DNA of 64,000 nt from Saturnia japonica. Its lineage: Eukaryota > Arthropoda > Insecta > Lepidoptera > Saturniidae. The notes below the pieces were generated by a model. The model saw nothing but the letters and a program-made list of their open reading frames with translations, did not search any database and was not told the DNA's origin. Positions 1 to 13,400 of the stretch are shown here, piece by piece. Each line of letters starts with the position of its first letter. Position 1 is the first letter of the stretch. The stretch covers positions 1,764,930-1,828,929 of the forward strand of contig CM065325.1 in the NCBI GenBank assembly GCA_033032175.1. Direction: 5' to 3'. A program made the position numbers and the translations under genes.

Positions 1-379
1 ATGATGAATAGTGGTAGTGGGCACTTGCGCATGGTTTGCAACGGGCTTAGCTGACAAAATTTTATTTTGCGTACGCTCGCGTAGTAAATTAACAGTAAAT
101 ATAAATTTGTCGCGTAATAATTCCTACCCTATAGCTTTTGATAATCGTTCAGTGAGTGGAATATATTGACTTTAGTATTTGATGTTAAGGTTAATTTAAT
201 ACCTCAAACCGATTTCGAAAGAAAAAAAAAACGGTCTTGCCACTCGAGTAATCATCCTGTAATGAGACTATTTTTAATTTAAGGGTTAACCCTAAATAAG
301 GACCCATCAAGAGAATGTATTGAAAAAACTTTCTACAAACATTTATTTTATTAATTATACAGTTGGTAAAACAACAAAC

Positions 380-3300
380 TTAAGGCACAAGCTGCGTTAT
401 CATTTTTATGACAGTCTTCTTGTCTAACCTGCATTTGTGGTAAAGAGCCTGACAATCAGAGTCCAAAGATTTCCCAGCTGATATTGCCTCGAACATTGAA
501 GTCCCATCCAGAATGCGTCGTACCAAACCGTTGCTGAAAATAAAGACGTTTTTTAAAACTAAACAAACATTTTATGTCCTATCTACACAATACATAAACC
601 TACTTCCTACTTTTTTGTGCTTTCTTCAAATGTTATTTTTATGTTACGACTAGCAACCGCCTGCGACTTTGTTCGTGTTAATTGCAATATAAAATTTACT
701 TAAAACGTATCCTACGTCACTGGTGGTACCTAGTGTTTTGACCTACATAGTTACCTAAGTGTCTTAGAGCATAAATTATGTAAATTATATTTGATGTTGT
801 CCTCATAACCTTTGAATTTTACATAAGAAGCAATGACGGTTTTGTGCTAGTGTGTACGGAACTCCGCGTCGATCGACGTGAGTTCGAATCCCTGAAACGA
901 GCCTGAGCTTTCGGTAAAGAAATCCATCGTGATGAAACCACAGCATGATGGTAAGGAAAATTCTAATTCCTGCCTAGGTAACTACCACCCTCGAGTTGAA
1001 AATCTGTCGCCAAGCACCTATATTTACGTAACAGCAGTGGTTACTTGAGTCTTAGATTTCCCAATATCCTTAGCGTGTCACCGTCTAGTGCCAACATCGT
1101 CACTTAACATCACTGCAGATTGTGAGCATAACGCTAAAGCTACCTATAAAAAATCAAATTAGAAATGAAGTAAATTTTAATATTGTTTATTGTAAAATAA
1201 ATCTAAATTACAAGACAACTTACTTGGAGATTGAAGACAACAAGGCATCGAGTTCAGTTGCGTTCCCAGAAACCATATTTTCGTTAGCAAGCTGAACGTA
1301 AGAACAAGCAAGACGCTGCGCGCACGCTGAAGAGTCTACGTTATATTTGTTAAGCATTTCGTCGATCTTGTTAAATACGTCTGATGCTTTCATGCATATC
1401 AGTATCCAAACCTATTAAGAAGAGAATATATTATGATTTTAACTAATCAAATAAATGGATATTCAATGGCCTAATTGTCAAGCTAGATTTTATTTGTAGA
1501 TTTATCTTTACTTGAGGCAGTCCAACTGTTCTGCGATTTACGAATTGTAACCTACTTACGGCCGTTTTCAATAACATATCTGAGCTCACTATCCCCGATT
1601 AGTACATATTTGTAATAAGTAGGTACTATCTTAAACTTAAGAAAGATCTCAGCTTCCCTCTTATCTATTCAAACTATAGGATATAGAATAGGCAAATTTA
1701 TAGACGAAAAATATAAATTTGCCTATCTTTAGTGACTGAAACAACGGATAGTTAGGTTATTGAAAACGGCTGTTAAAGTATAGAGGAAAGAAAATAATGA
1801 TTTATGTAACTTTGTAAAACATGTCACTCACTTCGACCGTAACCTCCTCCATAACTGTAAGACAACGCACTAATAAGCTTTGGTAGGATAATTATAGCAC
1901 CAAATCCCAAAATCGAACCGATCAGAACACCGCCCAAGTCAATCTTTACTGGTCCGTATAGTCCAGGAGCTGTACCACCAAATCCGCCCTGAAACGAAAT
2001 AAAATTACTCAATTTTCTCTTTAGTTCTTTTGGGGTAGAAACTAAAATTATGGTTTTACGGTAATGTTCCTGAATGTAAGCACAGGACAATCCAAACGCA
2101 ATGATGACTAAAGAGAGATCGTAATCCATGGACAGTCGCCGCTGTCATTTTTGTATATTATAATTTTTTTAAATTGTAACATGTTAGCCCTTCGCAGATG
2201 AAAATCTAAACGTGACCCTAATTTGTATTGACACAGTTCATATGTGTATGTGTCATATTAAGTCCGTTTTCATATGTATTTAAAATTATTTTTAAAATCG
2301 ATATTGTACTATCAGGGTTAAGGGAGATTTATTTTATCATGTACCCAGGTGTTGCAATTGCCATTCAATTTGCCATATCCTAATCAGGTATTTGCTATAC
2401 CCTATTCAGGGTCCATATTTTAGGATAATTTGCCATATAAGAACAATTGTACATACATGATGCAAATGGATGAATTAATAAATAAAGTTATAATTATGTA
2501 GTAATTGGCCATGTCCTTGGTCCATTATTTAATTTATTGTCTATGGTTTTATTCACTCTCCCTTTAACGAATTTATCACACTCATTTTCTCTCACAATAT
2601 GGCAAAAAAGCAGTTTAGGCTACCTGCGCGCCGGTACTCCCGTATGCTGATATTCCGAATCGCTGCGTCTTTTCAGGCTGACCGTTTCTCTCCTCCCGAG
2701 CTTTGTCAATTTTCGACGACGGCTCCGCAAGTTGGTCCTCAGTACGCTGGAAACTGGGCACGAAGCCTCTGAAATTAAAACTAATCAGGATAGACCGAAA
2801 TCACGGATCATATTAATATACTAGCGGTGCCCGCAGCTTCGCTCACGTGGACCACAGAATGCCCGCGCAAATCTTGTTTCTCCGCTCCCGGCTATTTTAA
2901 AGACAAATATGCTTATTGTGGGTGTTTTCTTTTAAATGTCTACAATTATTTAGTACATTCATTTGCCTATGTATCTCTTCCGGTTTATTCAGCGTAAGCC
3001 ATTTAAGCGCCCTAATTAATTTACCATTGATCAAAATAAAGAAGTAAGTTATTCCCTATAAAATCAGCTATTTACCAGTAAAAGTCCCGTCAAAATCGGT
3101 CCAACCGTTTCGGAGATTACCCGGAACAAGCAGACAGACAGACAAAAAAATTTAAAATGGGGTTTTTGTTATAGGTATCGTATATAATTTTATATGCTAT
3201 TATTAAAAAGCTGTTATTTTGACATTACAAACAGACACTTCAATTTTATTAATTTTATAGATAAATCAACTATATATTCCTTCACCTTGCTTGATGTTCA

Positions 3301-4145
3301 CTGTTACAGTTCAGCTCCTTAGCGTGCTTGCGTGAACTTATATAGCCTATAACCTTCCACAATAAATAAGCTATAAAATGCACAAATAATTTTTCAACTC
3401 TGAACAGAGATTAACGCGTTCAAACAACCAAAAAAAGTTGAACTTTATAATATAATATTAATATCTTGGCGAACGAGCTTTGCTAGGTATCTAAAAAACA
3501 AGAAAAACACATATCTAACTAAACTTGGAATTTTAAACACTATCTAGTACCTATATAGTATTAGATACTATAGTATGGATATAGATTTATTCCTTTCAAC
3601 GGCTTATATTACTGTAAAGTAGATTCAATAAAAGAAACCACTCAGTAAATTAAATCTTATTGCAACCAAAAAAGAATTTTTTAAAGTTTTTTTTTGTTTC
3701 TAAAACAAACTTCCTAAGTACATTACCGATGTCCGGTACAGGTACGTGCTTTATAGCGATCTCATCTGATGGTGTATGAAAATGAGGCCGAAGATAGATC
3801 GCGTTTATCTATCAGATGCCTATTCACTCTTCGCTTAAAACTCCCAAGCTATAGGTGGGTGGGAAGACAGACGCCGACCCTACCTTAGCCGTTCCCGTAA
3901 CGAACGAGGAACCGAAACGCTTCGTTCGAATTGGACGAGTATTCGCTACATAAAGAATGTGTGAGCCAACATCTAGTAACTGGTGAGGCAAGACTCCTGA
4001 ATTAATTTAAAAGTTCCCTTAAGTTTTTCTCAACGCTTTGCTTAAAGTAAGATAAAATATATTTTTTTAAATCTTACCCATCCCTTTCATATTCAGCACC
4101 TGCCGCAGCCACCAGAATCAAACAGGAAATAATCTTCAGACTCAT
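380..4145 (-). CDS. Small secreted/membrane protein, signal peptide + Gly-rich hydrophobic segment + four Cys (paralogue A)
   Basis: Five coding exons can be read: 4145-4078, 2768-2624, 1988-1832, about 1386-1224 and 533-380 (stop TAA), giving about 228 aa. Phases match at junctions 1-2, 2-3 and 4-5. Exon 1 encodes a signal peptide (MSLKIISCLILVAAAGA). Exon 2 is charged and polar. Exon 3 holds a Gly-rich stretch and one hydrophobic segment (GGVLIGSILGFGAIIILPKL). Exons 4-5 hold two Cys pairs (C-x5-C and C-x6-C). I infer a secreted or single-pass membrane protein; the function is unknown to me. The gene at 7472-32275 has the same order of parts and the same intron phases 0, 1 and 2 for its last three introns, so it is a paralogue. 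The exon 3-4 junction is uncertain: the strongest acceptor (1411) gives the wrong phase, while a weaker one at 1386 keeps the frame. Confidence 0.82.
840..1130 (+). repeat. tRNA-derived SINE copy
   Basis: It carries a B-box-like GTTCGAATCCC near 882 and shares downstream blocks (GATGAAACCACAG; a GAAAATCTGTCGCCAAGC-type block) with copies near 9.2, 37.6, 51.7 and 56.8 kb. It lies in the last intron of the left-end gene, opposite to its strand. Confidence 0.6.
2820..3180 (+). repeat. Dispersed repeat, 'TAGCGGTGCCCGC ... CAGACAGACAGAC' family
   Basis: It starts with CTAGCGGTGCCCGCAGCTTC and ends with AATCGGTCCAACCGTTTCGG followed by a CAGACAGACAGAC tail. Copies or parts recur at 9480-9950 (reversed), 16664-17110, and 27062-27291 plus 31345-31575. 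The tail suggests a LINE-derived or SINE-like element. It lies in intron 1 of the left-end gene. Confidence 0.6.
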
Positions 4146-6081
4146 CTCGTGTAGCTCCTTTACATAACTGTCACTTTCCACGTCCGTATAACGCTATATA
4201 CAGGGCGTTCCGAAGCTTGCCCAGAGACAATTGCATGAGGAAACACCATTGTCATATGTGATTTATTGCGTAACAGCTTACAAGCGTCACGAACGTTAAC
4301 GGTATCTGACTGGGAAGAATGAGGTAATCATGCCAGTAGTTCCCTCGCGACTTTATTACTTTCTTCAACGGTTCCTTTTTATTATACTTCTTTTAGTAAC
4401 TAATATCTATTTGCCACCACATCAGCCTTTATAACAACACAGCATTTAGCATGTAGCAACTCGACAGGTGGAATACGCCTACCTTAGATCACAGCCAAAA
4501 AAATTGTTCTGCGTTGAGTAGGATTTCCAGAACGCCTTTTAGGAATGTCAAGGTCGACAAGGCGCCAGTGATACTTTTGGTGTTAGGTACAAGAGTCCAT
4601 TCGCTACGGTTTGCATTTTCAATAATGATTAATTACGTAGTCAGTTTAAATTAATAGTCAGTCAACAAAAAAGTGTCACGAATAACACAAACTTACTAAC
4701 GTACAAACAAAAGTTGTCACAGGATATGATGACAATGCAATTAGCAAACGTTCGTAAAATTCTAACAAAATGTTTTGATAATCATTAAAGCCTTCACAGA
4801 ATTTTGTATGCAGTAATTTATTTCTAAATACTTACATCTAATAAATATGTACATTTGTTCCATACTCTTATTTTAAAGAAACTACACTTAATATACGTAA
4901 CACGTGACCACAAAATAGATAGGTACAGAAAGCCATCTCTAAATGAGCGATAACGGAATACGCACAACATAAACGTGTACGCACGAGGGTTTCGGATCAA
5001 GTCGATCAAACCCCAGTCGCAAGTGTCCGCGTTTTACTGATATACATAATTATTGCTTTATTTGTGAACTAGTGTAATACGTAGTCAAGAAGGGCAGCGT
5101 GGAGATACTCAAGAAGTGTTTATTATTAATTGTGGTCTTCATTATCCTACAGTTCAAGCGAGAACACCTTCAAACCTGTCGTTGCCTGCGTATAAGGTGC
5201 GTGCGTTCACAGAGCACACCTCTGCTATCGCGCCCAGTCAATAGTACGAATACTAAGTCATTAGTACGGATTCCATAATCACATTGACCTCTTATTTGAT
5301 ATGCCGTGTTGATTAGGTGAAAACGGTTCTGTAACATCAACGTTTTTAATGTTTTTCAGTTATAAATTTACACATTTTAATTTTTTTTTATAGAATATTG
5401 TAGATGCCAGCCCTAGCTAGCGCTAAAGTCGAGAGTAAGTAACTAAATTCAAATTTGACCGTAACCTTCTTTCTTTAACTATCTATTTTGTGACGTGACA
5501 ACTTCATTTAAAATAATTCCAACACACATAGATTAATTATTGGTTATACATTTACCGACGACAATCGCTTTTATAACTAACGCTCACTCAAAATTACAAG
5601 CAGTTACCACCGCAGTAGGTATAATTATAAGTGGTGAAAGTAAGAAGAAAAAAATGACAAGATTGATGAAGATAAAAGTCATTATGAAGATGTTAAAGTT
5701 AATTTATAAACAGTAAAGTTCTGTATAAAAAGTCATCTTGTTGACCATAGTCCGTGAAAATACTACAATTAGATGTAATTATGTAACAGAACTACAAAGT
5801 TTAAGAATGGATATTATGTGCAAATAGACATATTTTTTATTAGAATTAAGAATTACAGAATGTAAAAAAATAGAGCTCAGCTTACAGCCACGCCACAGCC
5901 AAGAGCAAAAACATTATACATACTTTTAACTTAAAAACAAGCATATCAACCATCACTTTTAATTGAAAAAAAAAAATGTTATAAAAACATTTTGCTTGAC
6001 AAAATTCTAAACAACTTTCTTTTTTATTAATACGTGCAGCGTTAGTTTCTATGTTACTTTAAAACTAGAGTAGACCTAGAT
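4146..6081. other. Intergenic region between divergent paralogues, left part
   Basis: No supported gene was seen. Short open frames here lack splice context or family similarity. The stretch next to 4145 would hold the promoter of the left-end gene; I could not identify a convincing core element. Confidence 0.5.
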
Positions 6082-7105
6082 TTAGGTCCTTACATATGAA
6101 ATTGGCGTTTTTTTGAACATGTCACTTTGATCTCAAATATCTGGCGTCTGGTTAGAAATTCCAAATTTAAATTTATTCCAAATGTAGGCTTGTGTATTTG
6201 TGTTTCAAATTTAGTGATTCATTTGTTTTCGCACCATTTTATTTTTCTTTGTATATCGTTCTTTTCACAAAATAGAAAATTTAAAATATCACCTTATTCA
6301 CGAATATAAGTTCCATTGTGGCATCAGCGCTGCAGAATTAGCTCGAAGGATTAATGACGTGTATGGGAAAGTTACTGTAAAAAAAAGCGGTACGTTTTTG
6401 GTTCCAACGTTTTCGTTCTGGAAATTTTGACCTATGAAATAAACCCCGTGGACGGCCGGAGACCCTAGTTGAAAATGAAAAATCAAAGGTGATCGTTGAA
6501 GCGGATCATTCGCAAACCACACCAGAGTTAGCGGCAGGCTTCGATGTGAGTGATAAAAAAAATTATCCACTTGAAACAAACAGGAAAAGTGAAAAAGCTC
6601 GAGAAATGGGTATCGCATGAATTGAATGAAGCACACCAACAAACACCTATTGAGTTCTGCATTACATTACTCAACCGTGACAATAACGAGGGAATTTTGA
6701 ATCGTATTGTTACTTGTGACGAAAAATGGATCCTTTACGACAATCGGCAACGCTCATCACAGTGGTTGAACCCAGGTGAACCGGCCAAATCCTGTCCCAA
6801 GCGAAAGTTGTCTCAGAAAAAGGTACTGGTGAGTGTTTGGTGGACCAGTGCTGGTATCATACACTACAGCTTCGTAAGATCTGTCCAGACGATAACGGCA
6901 GGTATGTATTGTCAACAATTGCAAACCATGATGGAAAAGCTAGACGTTAAACAACCGAGACTGGTCAATACTCAAGCCTACTGCTGCTTCAGGACAACGC
7001 TAGACGCCATACTTTACTACCGACGGTCGCTAAATTAGAGGAACTGCGGTTGGAATGTCTCCGAAACCCACCATATTCCCCGGACATTGCTCCAACAGAT
7101 TGAAG
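6082..7105 (+). pseudogene. Mariner transposase remnant with 5' terminal repeat only
   Basis: A terminal-repeat sequence TTAGGTCCTTACATATGAAA begins at 6082 and matches the ends of the element at 35122-35616. Downstream, fragments of a mariner transposase can be read in several frames: an N-terminal part (ISAAELARRIND) near 6325, then an open frame at 6550-7038 with the family motifs NNEGILNRIVTCDEKWILYDN and KVLVSVWWTSAG, and a C-terminal HPPYSPD-like region in another frame. The first catalytic Asp (CDEKW) is present, but frameshifts and stops break the gene and the 3' terminal repeat is missing. The TIR and protein resemble the cecropia-type mariners, from memory. It is dead. Confidence 0.8.
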
Positions 7106-7120
7106 CGGCTTGTTGGATTT

Positions 7121-7471
7121 TAGCATACAAGGTGTCGTTAGATTCATCTTAATTGTGGGAGTCGTATTATATTATAGTATAGATATAAATTTATTTAAGT
7201 ATATTTATATAGACTGCGCCATGTCTATTCCCCCAAATTCATACGTCGAAGAGGAGCACTAAGTTGTCAGTGTCGCCAACGCATTTATTATAATAATCAA
7301 CAATACGCGGAAAATGATTATAGTCATGCATGTTGATTTCCTACGCTATTTCTTGGATTGCGCCATAAAAATACGAACAAAACCGTTAGCGATTTAGATT
7401 GATTCACAACTTATTGGTTCATTTAAAAATATCTTTTGGGTTTTGTTCAGTTAAATGTGGATTTAATTAAA
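7121..7471. other. Region upstream of paralogue B
   Basis: There is no gene. An arthropod-type initiator match (TCAGTT, 7447-7452) lies about 25 bases before the ATG at 7472. This is weak evidence for a nearby transcription start. Confidence 0.25.
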
Positions 7472-10400
7472 ATGTGTCCAAGGTGGATATTTATTATTTA
7501 TTTAATGTCGATTGCCGTAGACAGTGCGAGTGATAAGCGTAAAACAAGGAAGGCGAAGATTATTTCTTTTAACTCCCAAGATGATGATATCAAAGTAAGT
7601 ATTTAGAAAACTTGATTTTTTTAAATTCTACAAGCACTTCACTCTTTGTGTTTATATACAACTAAGACGGTAAACAAGTGTACTGCCCACCAGATGGTAA
7701 GTGGTCACCGTAGGCTATGGACGCTCTGGAAACGCTACTCACCGTAAGAACACAAGATAAGTTTATTTGACTACGATTTTCTTTAGGGTGGAGGTAATTC
7801 GCCAGTCGGGCTGCCCCAACTAGAGACAAGCCAGACATTTCTCTGTGCCCAACTTCTCTTACAAACTATTAAGTAAAAAATCTTACAACAAGCAACAGGT
7901 GTATACAATATGTATAAAAAAACTCCGTCAAATCCGAAAAGGGTATATAGATATAGGTAACCCAATGGCATTACCAAAAACATATCAAAATTTTATTTAT
8001 TATGAAAATAAAAATGTTATTGCGATTTAAATTTAACATATTTAGTTTTAGCCTTAGTTTCCCTAAAATTTAGTAAATTTTTAAAACGTGATAACACCGT
8101 CGCCATTCCCGGTGCGGCGCAGCGGTACGTTTAATCGTATGGCGGTACCTTGCGCCGCGCCGCCTGTATTGCCATGTAAGTTTCCTCATTTAAATAATTT
8201 TTTTACATTTTATTAAGAGTATTTTTTTAACTTATAATCTTAGATAGATAATATAAACAGAATATAATTCTCGATACCTAACAACATCCTCACGGATCCG
8301 ACGGGGTTTTTAATATATATTTTATAGGCCAATTGATATAAGTATGGCGATAACTTTTGTTCTTCTTCCGATCCCCTAATTTCTGATGCGATCTCGCAGC
8401 CCTCTCCTCCTTGAGCTTTCTTATGAGGTCCATAGTTAGCGACCACGTTTCAGTATCATATATAATCACTGGTAACAAACAGTGGTCAAACACTTTCGTC
8501 TTGAGATACCGGCCGAAGTAATGGTCAATGAGCCCAAAGAGTTTTCGAGTGGCGATCGCGTAACGGAAGACGCATTGTGGGCAGACCCACCAAAAGGTTG
8601 ACCGACTACTTTAAAGGTTGCGGGAAGTCGCTGAATGCGGGCAGTACCAGACCAGTCGTTGCGGCGATCTTTTGGGGAGGTAAATATTCAGCAATGGAGG
8701 TCTTTCGGATAAAATGATGGTAATGATGATAAAGTAAGTGAAATTGATTATATTTCATTGGAATTACAGGTCGATTTGGACTTCTCAATTCCATTTCTAT
8801 CGATTCCAGTGAAGAAAACGTTAGGCTCTCTGGTATGTAATAAAATATTATAGCAACTATGTTGTATACTAGCTGTGCCCGCCGCTTCGCACGCGTGGAC
8901 GACAACGTTATAAAAATCGTAATTTCTTAATACTTTTTATTGAATGTAGATATCATGATTTTTTTTTAAAGGACCAATAAGTAAGGAATAAAACGAAAAA
9001 AATTATCAAACCTATCCAATAGTTTTTGGGTAACGCGGGCACGGGCTTTGTGACCGATTAATGGCAATAGGCTCGGCCCCTATTACATGAGACCTAAAAA
9101 TATACTCGGCGAACTGCGGGTGTACATTAGTACACCTCTGCCTAACCCTTCCGGGATACAGGCGTGATGGTATGTTATGTTAGCATTTGGCACAATCTCG
9201 TTTGATCTTAAGTGACGATGTGGCCCAAGATGGTAAGCGTAATGTGTGGACTGGTTTTCAAGTGTATCTGCTGGAACATACCTGTAGCTGCTTGGTAGCT
9301 AGTTAGGAGGGCATTAGAAAAATCACCATCACCATGGTATGGCTTCATTGAGCCATTTTTGCTTCCTTCAGGCAGTAACTGTAGTTCAAAGCGACTTCCC
9401 TTCCGTCGGTATTACAAAGTGATATAGATAGGGTTTGAACCCTAGACTAGAGATAAACGTTTCAAAATTTTCACTTGATATCTATACAATTAATAAAATT
9501 GAAGTGTCTGTTTGTAATGTCAAAATAAGAGATATTTACTAAATACATATGAAAGTATATACGATACCATTTTTAAAATATTTGTCTGTCTGTCTGTTTG
9601 TTCCGGGTAATCTCCGAAACGGTTGGATCGATTTTGACTGGATTTTCACTGGCAGATAGCTGATGATATATGGAGTAACTTAGGCTACTTTTATTTTAGA
9701 AAAAGAATTAGGATTTTCTGCAGCAAATTAAAAAAAAAACTGGTCATGGTGAATCTATTCGCGCGCTTAAAGGACTTACACTGAGTAAACCATAAGAGAT
9801 GTATTAGATTAATGTACTACGTAATTAAAGACATTAAAAAGACCTACAAAAAAGTCCCAAGAGCATATGCTCTTAGACATATGTCCGTCTTCTAAGAATC
9901 ACCCACAATAAGAATTTTTATCTCAAAAACTAGCTGTGCGCCACGGTTTCACCCTTGTTAATTTTATACGACAAACATCGCCAACGCATCCGTGTAAGCA
10001 ATTTTTTATACCCTGTGTAAAACTATCGACATTTTTATTAGGAATAAATATTATTTTGAAATTATAATATATCCTATGTTACTCTCTGATACTGTAGCTT
10101 TATATTGGTGAAATAATTTTTAAAATCGGTCTAGTAGCTATTGAGTTTATCCATTACAAAAAAATCAAATCTTTCCTGTTTATAACATTGGTATGGATAA
10201 GCGGAAGCGGGGATGGTACGATTCGCGCCCGATCTACGGTATTCTGTAGTACACGCGAGCGGAGCCGCCTGCACAGCTTGTCATATATAAGATGCGAACA
10301 AAAGGAAAAATATTTACCTAGCCGTAAAAAACTATTTCACAGGATTTTCCTACGGTTAATATAAATCCAGCATCGTTAGCGTTGGGCGGAGCCGTAGTAC

Positions 10401-13400
10401 TGGGCGCAACCATACTATTACCATTTTTGGTAAAAGACTATACACAACATTATTCTCATCGAAGGTACACTAGAAGTAAGTTGCGTAACTATTTCTTATT
10501 TCAAATAAAAATATCGAAATGAACGCTTTATGATATGAAATATATTTGAGATTTTATCTGTTAGAAGTTAATGAAATAGATATTATACAACAAAATTCAA
10601 AATTCTTCATAAATTTCATATTATTGAAAATTAATAAAGAAATACAAAACATTAAGGGCACGGACAACAACTCTTTTTGGATACCTTCTTCGGCTTTATT
10701 GACGTACAAGATTTCTTGCACTTTATCTTTGGTGGCTCCACTATACCCGCGTCTGCGGGAATGTACTGAGTTTCAACGTGGATGAACATCTTTCTCTTGC
10801 GCGGACTCAAGTCGAAGCAACCAAATGGTGGGGTGTACTCAATATCCCAAGTTGCATTACTAGACAAAGAACTAAGGGATTCCTCTTTACAGATGCATTC
10901 TGGCTCTTTGAATGCAGGGCAGGTGTCTATAACTTTATCTATCGCCGTCAAATCATTACAGTAAACGTCCATATACGCACACTTACAGATATCTTCGACT
11001 GCTTCGGCCAAAGCTTTCCGTATCTCTGAATCGCGCTGTTTTTTTAATTTCACCATTTTGCGAGCTTCCACTTTAGCTTGTTCCTCGGGGCTACGCTTTT
11101 TGATTATTTTAAATACAAGAGGATCACAATCGACGTAAGGATCTTCGTTAGGGGAAATCTCTGTTAAGTCTTTTAATGGATTCACCTACAAAACAAATTA
11201 CTAAATAGAACTTTACGAGTATTTCTATAGATTTTTGCTAAAGGTGTCAACTCAATAACAATAAATATTAAATACATGTATCATTTTACCTGTATGGTAA
11301 ATGTATCTCCTTTTCTTTGCACCTTAAGTGCTGGCTTGGGGTCTAAAGGTTCCTCAGGTTCCGAATCGCCACCCCCAAGATCCATTCCTGGTCGCGCACC
11401 TTTCTTTTTCTTCTTTTTATTCTTGTCCTTGTCTGGTCCTCCCCGAGGACATTTGAAAGTCATTAGTTTAGCAACACTTTTTCCAATTACGCCTGGTTGC
11501 CAACCACGCCGTGGCTAAAATTATAGCAATCATGAGCGAAGACTAAAAAAGCCAAATGTATGATATGACATAGGAACAAAAAACAACGTCAGCTTATATT
11601 AATTATGTTTAGCAGAAATTGACCTTTATACCGGGAACATCGTGAGCTGTCCATAACCATCCCATATTCGCGGGTACTGGCATTCCTGGTTTCAAGAACA
11701 TACATGGCTTATGCCCAATGACGACACCTAAAATTACAAAAGGTTACATATACAATCATAATCAACTTGTACTTTCAAACAAAACCTAAATACTTCTTTA
11801 ACGAAATAACATGAATCTATCTCTCGATATATTTTGAGATTTTAAATAATATCGCATGCCAGCTTAAATGTTTAAGTATTGTCTAATTAAGATAAGATAT
11901 TAAGATGTATATTGATTGAAACAATTTGCAAAATACTATGATCACTAATAAATTATTTTTATTAAAGCTCCAGTATTGACTGTAGACATCATTAATATAA
12001 CTTTCTTATTTAAAATTTAACCACATTACCGTTTGCGTCTTGTTGATTTCACTTATTTTGGGGAAATCCAAATTGCGTAGCTAATCTAATACGAAAATTT
12101 ATTTTCATACCTGGATGAACATCTCCAAAAGTGTAGTTGTACTTTGAAGAGCTTTTCTTTTTCTTCTTTTTATCACTATCGTCATCGTCACCCATTTTAC
12201 TAGTATCTTAGGCAAACTTCTAAAACCACGAAGAATATGGTAATTTGCAAGCTTATAAAATCAATTCTATGGTACAAGGTGTCCAGAAAGGGTATCGGGT
12301 ATTTGTTTTCGCGCCATATTCGAAACGGGGCGTCTAAAGGGTGCGGGGAGGGGTTCGTGGCGTCCGCCATTTTGTGGAGTTTTAGTCACGATGGAACAGT
12401 ACTCGGGGACGCATCGCGCATTTTGCGTACGAGCGTATTATCGTAATGGTGATTCAATAGTGACTGCTCAACGTCTCTATCGTGCGGAATATCGTACACG
12501 CCACGCGCCAAGTGACGATAGCATTAGGAAATGGATCAGGATGTTCGAGAATACAGGTGCGACAGTTAAAATTCAAAACTCTGGTCGTCCTCGTTCAGTT
12601 CGCGATGAAGAAACAATTGAAGAAGTTGAGGCGTCGGTTCGTCAAAATCCGTCTTTATCCATCCGAAAGCGAAGCCAAGCGTTGATCATCAAAAAATCGT
12701 CTTTACATTCGATTTTAAAGAAAGACTTACATCTAAAAGCCTATAAAATTCAATTGATTCAAGAATTTAAGGATACGGACTATGCTAATCGACTGAATTT
12801 TGCGAACGAAATGCTGCAGCGATTTAACAACTTTAACAACATACTGTTCAGTGACGAAGCAAATTTTCACCTGAATGGTCATGTTAATAAGCAGAATTGT
12901 CGGTACTGGGCAGTGGAGAATCCGAGACGAAAGCATGAACGACCCCTGCATAGCCCAAAGGTCGTTGTTTGGGCCGCTATGTCTGCTAAAGGCATAATTG
13001 GTCCTTATTTTCATGAAGATCAACGAGGCCGAGCAATTAATGTGAATAGTGACCGTTATTGCGATATGTTGCGAAATTTTTTGGTCCCAGAGTTGCAGGA
13101 GTTTGCAGGTTTCAACTCAAGAACGTGGTTCCAGCAAGATAGGGCCACTTGCCATACCTCAAATGACTCAATGGAAGTTGTTAACGAATTATTCCCTAAT
13201 AAAGTCATTTCGCGAAGGGGTAACATCAACTGGCCTCCCAGAAGCCCCGACCTTAGCCCGCTTGACTATTTTGCATGGGGATACCTTAAAAGTAAGGTTT
13301 ATCAAAACAATCCGACGAATCTAACCCAGTTAAAGCAAAACATCAGGTCAGAAATGGCAGCAATATCGATAGCTATGTGTCAACGTGTTATCGCCAATCT

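Noticed and set aside
8095..8180. GC-rich near-palindrome as a regulatory hairpin
   Set aside because: The arms (GGTGCGGCGCAGCGGTAC and GCGGTACCTTGCGCCGCGCC) pair only roughly; it is more likely part of a repeat.
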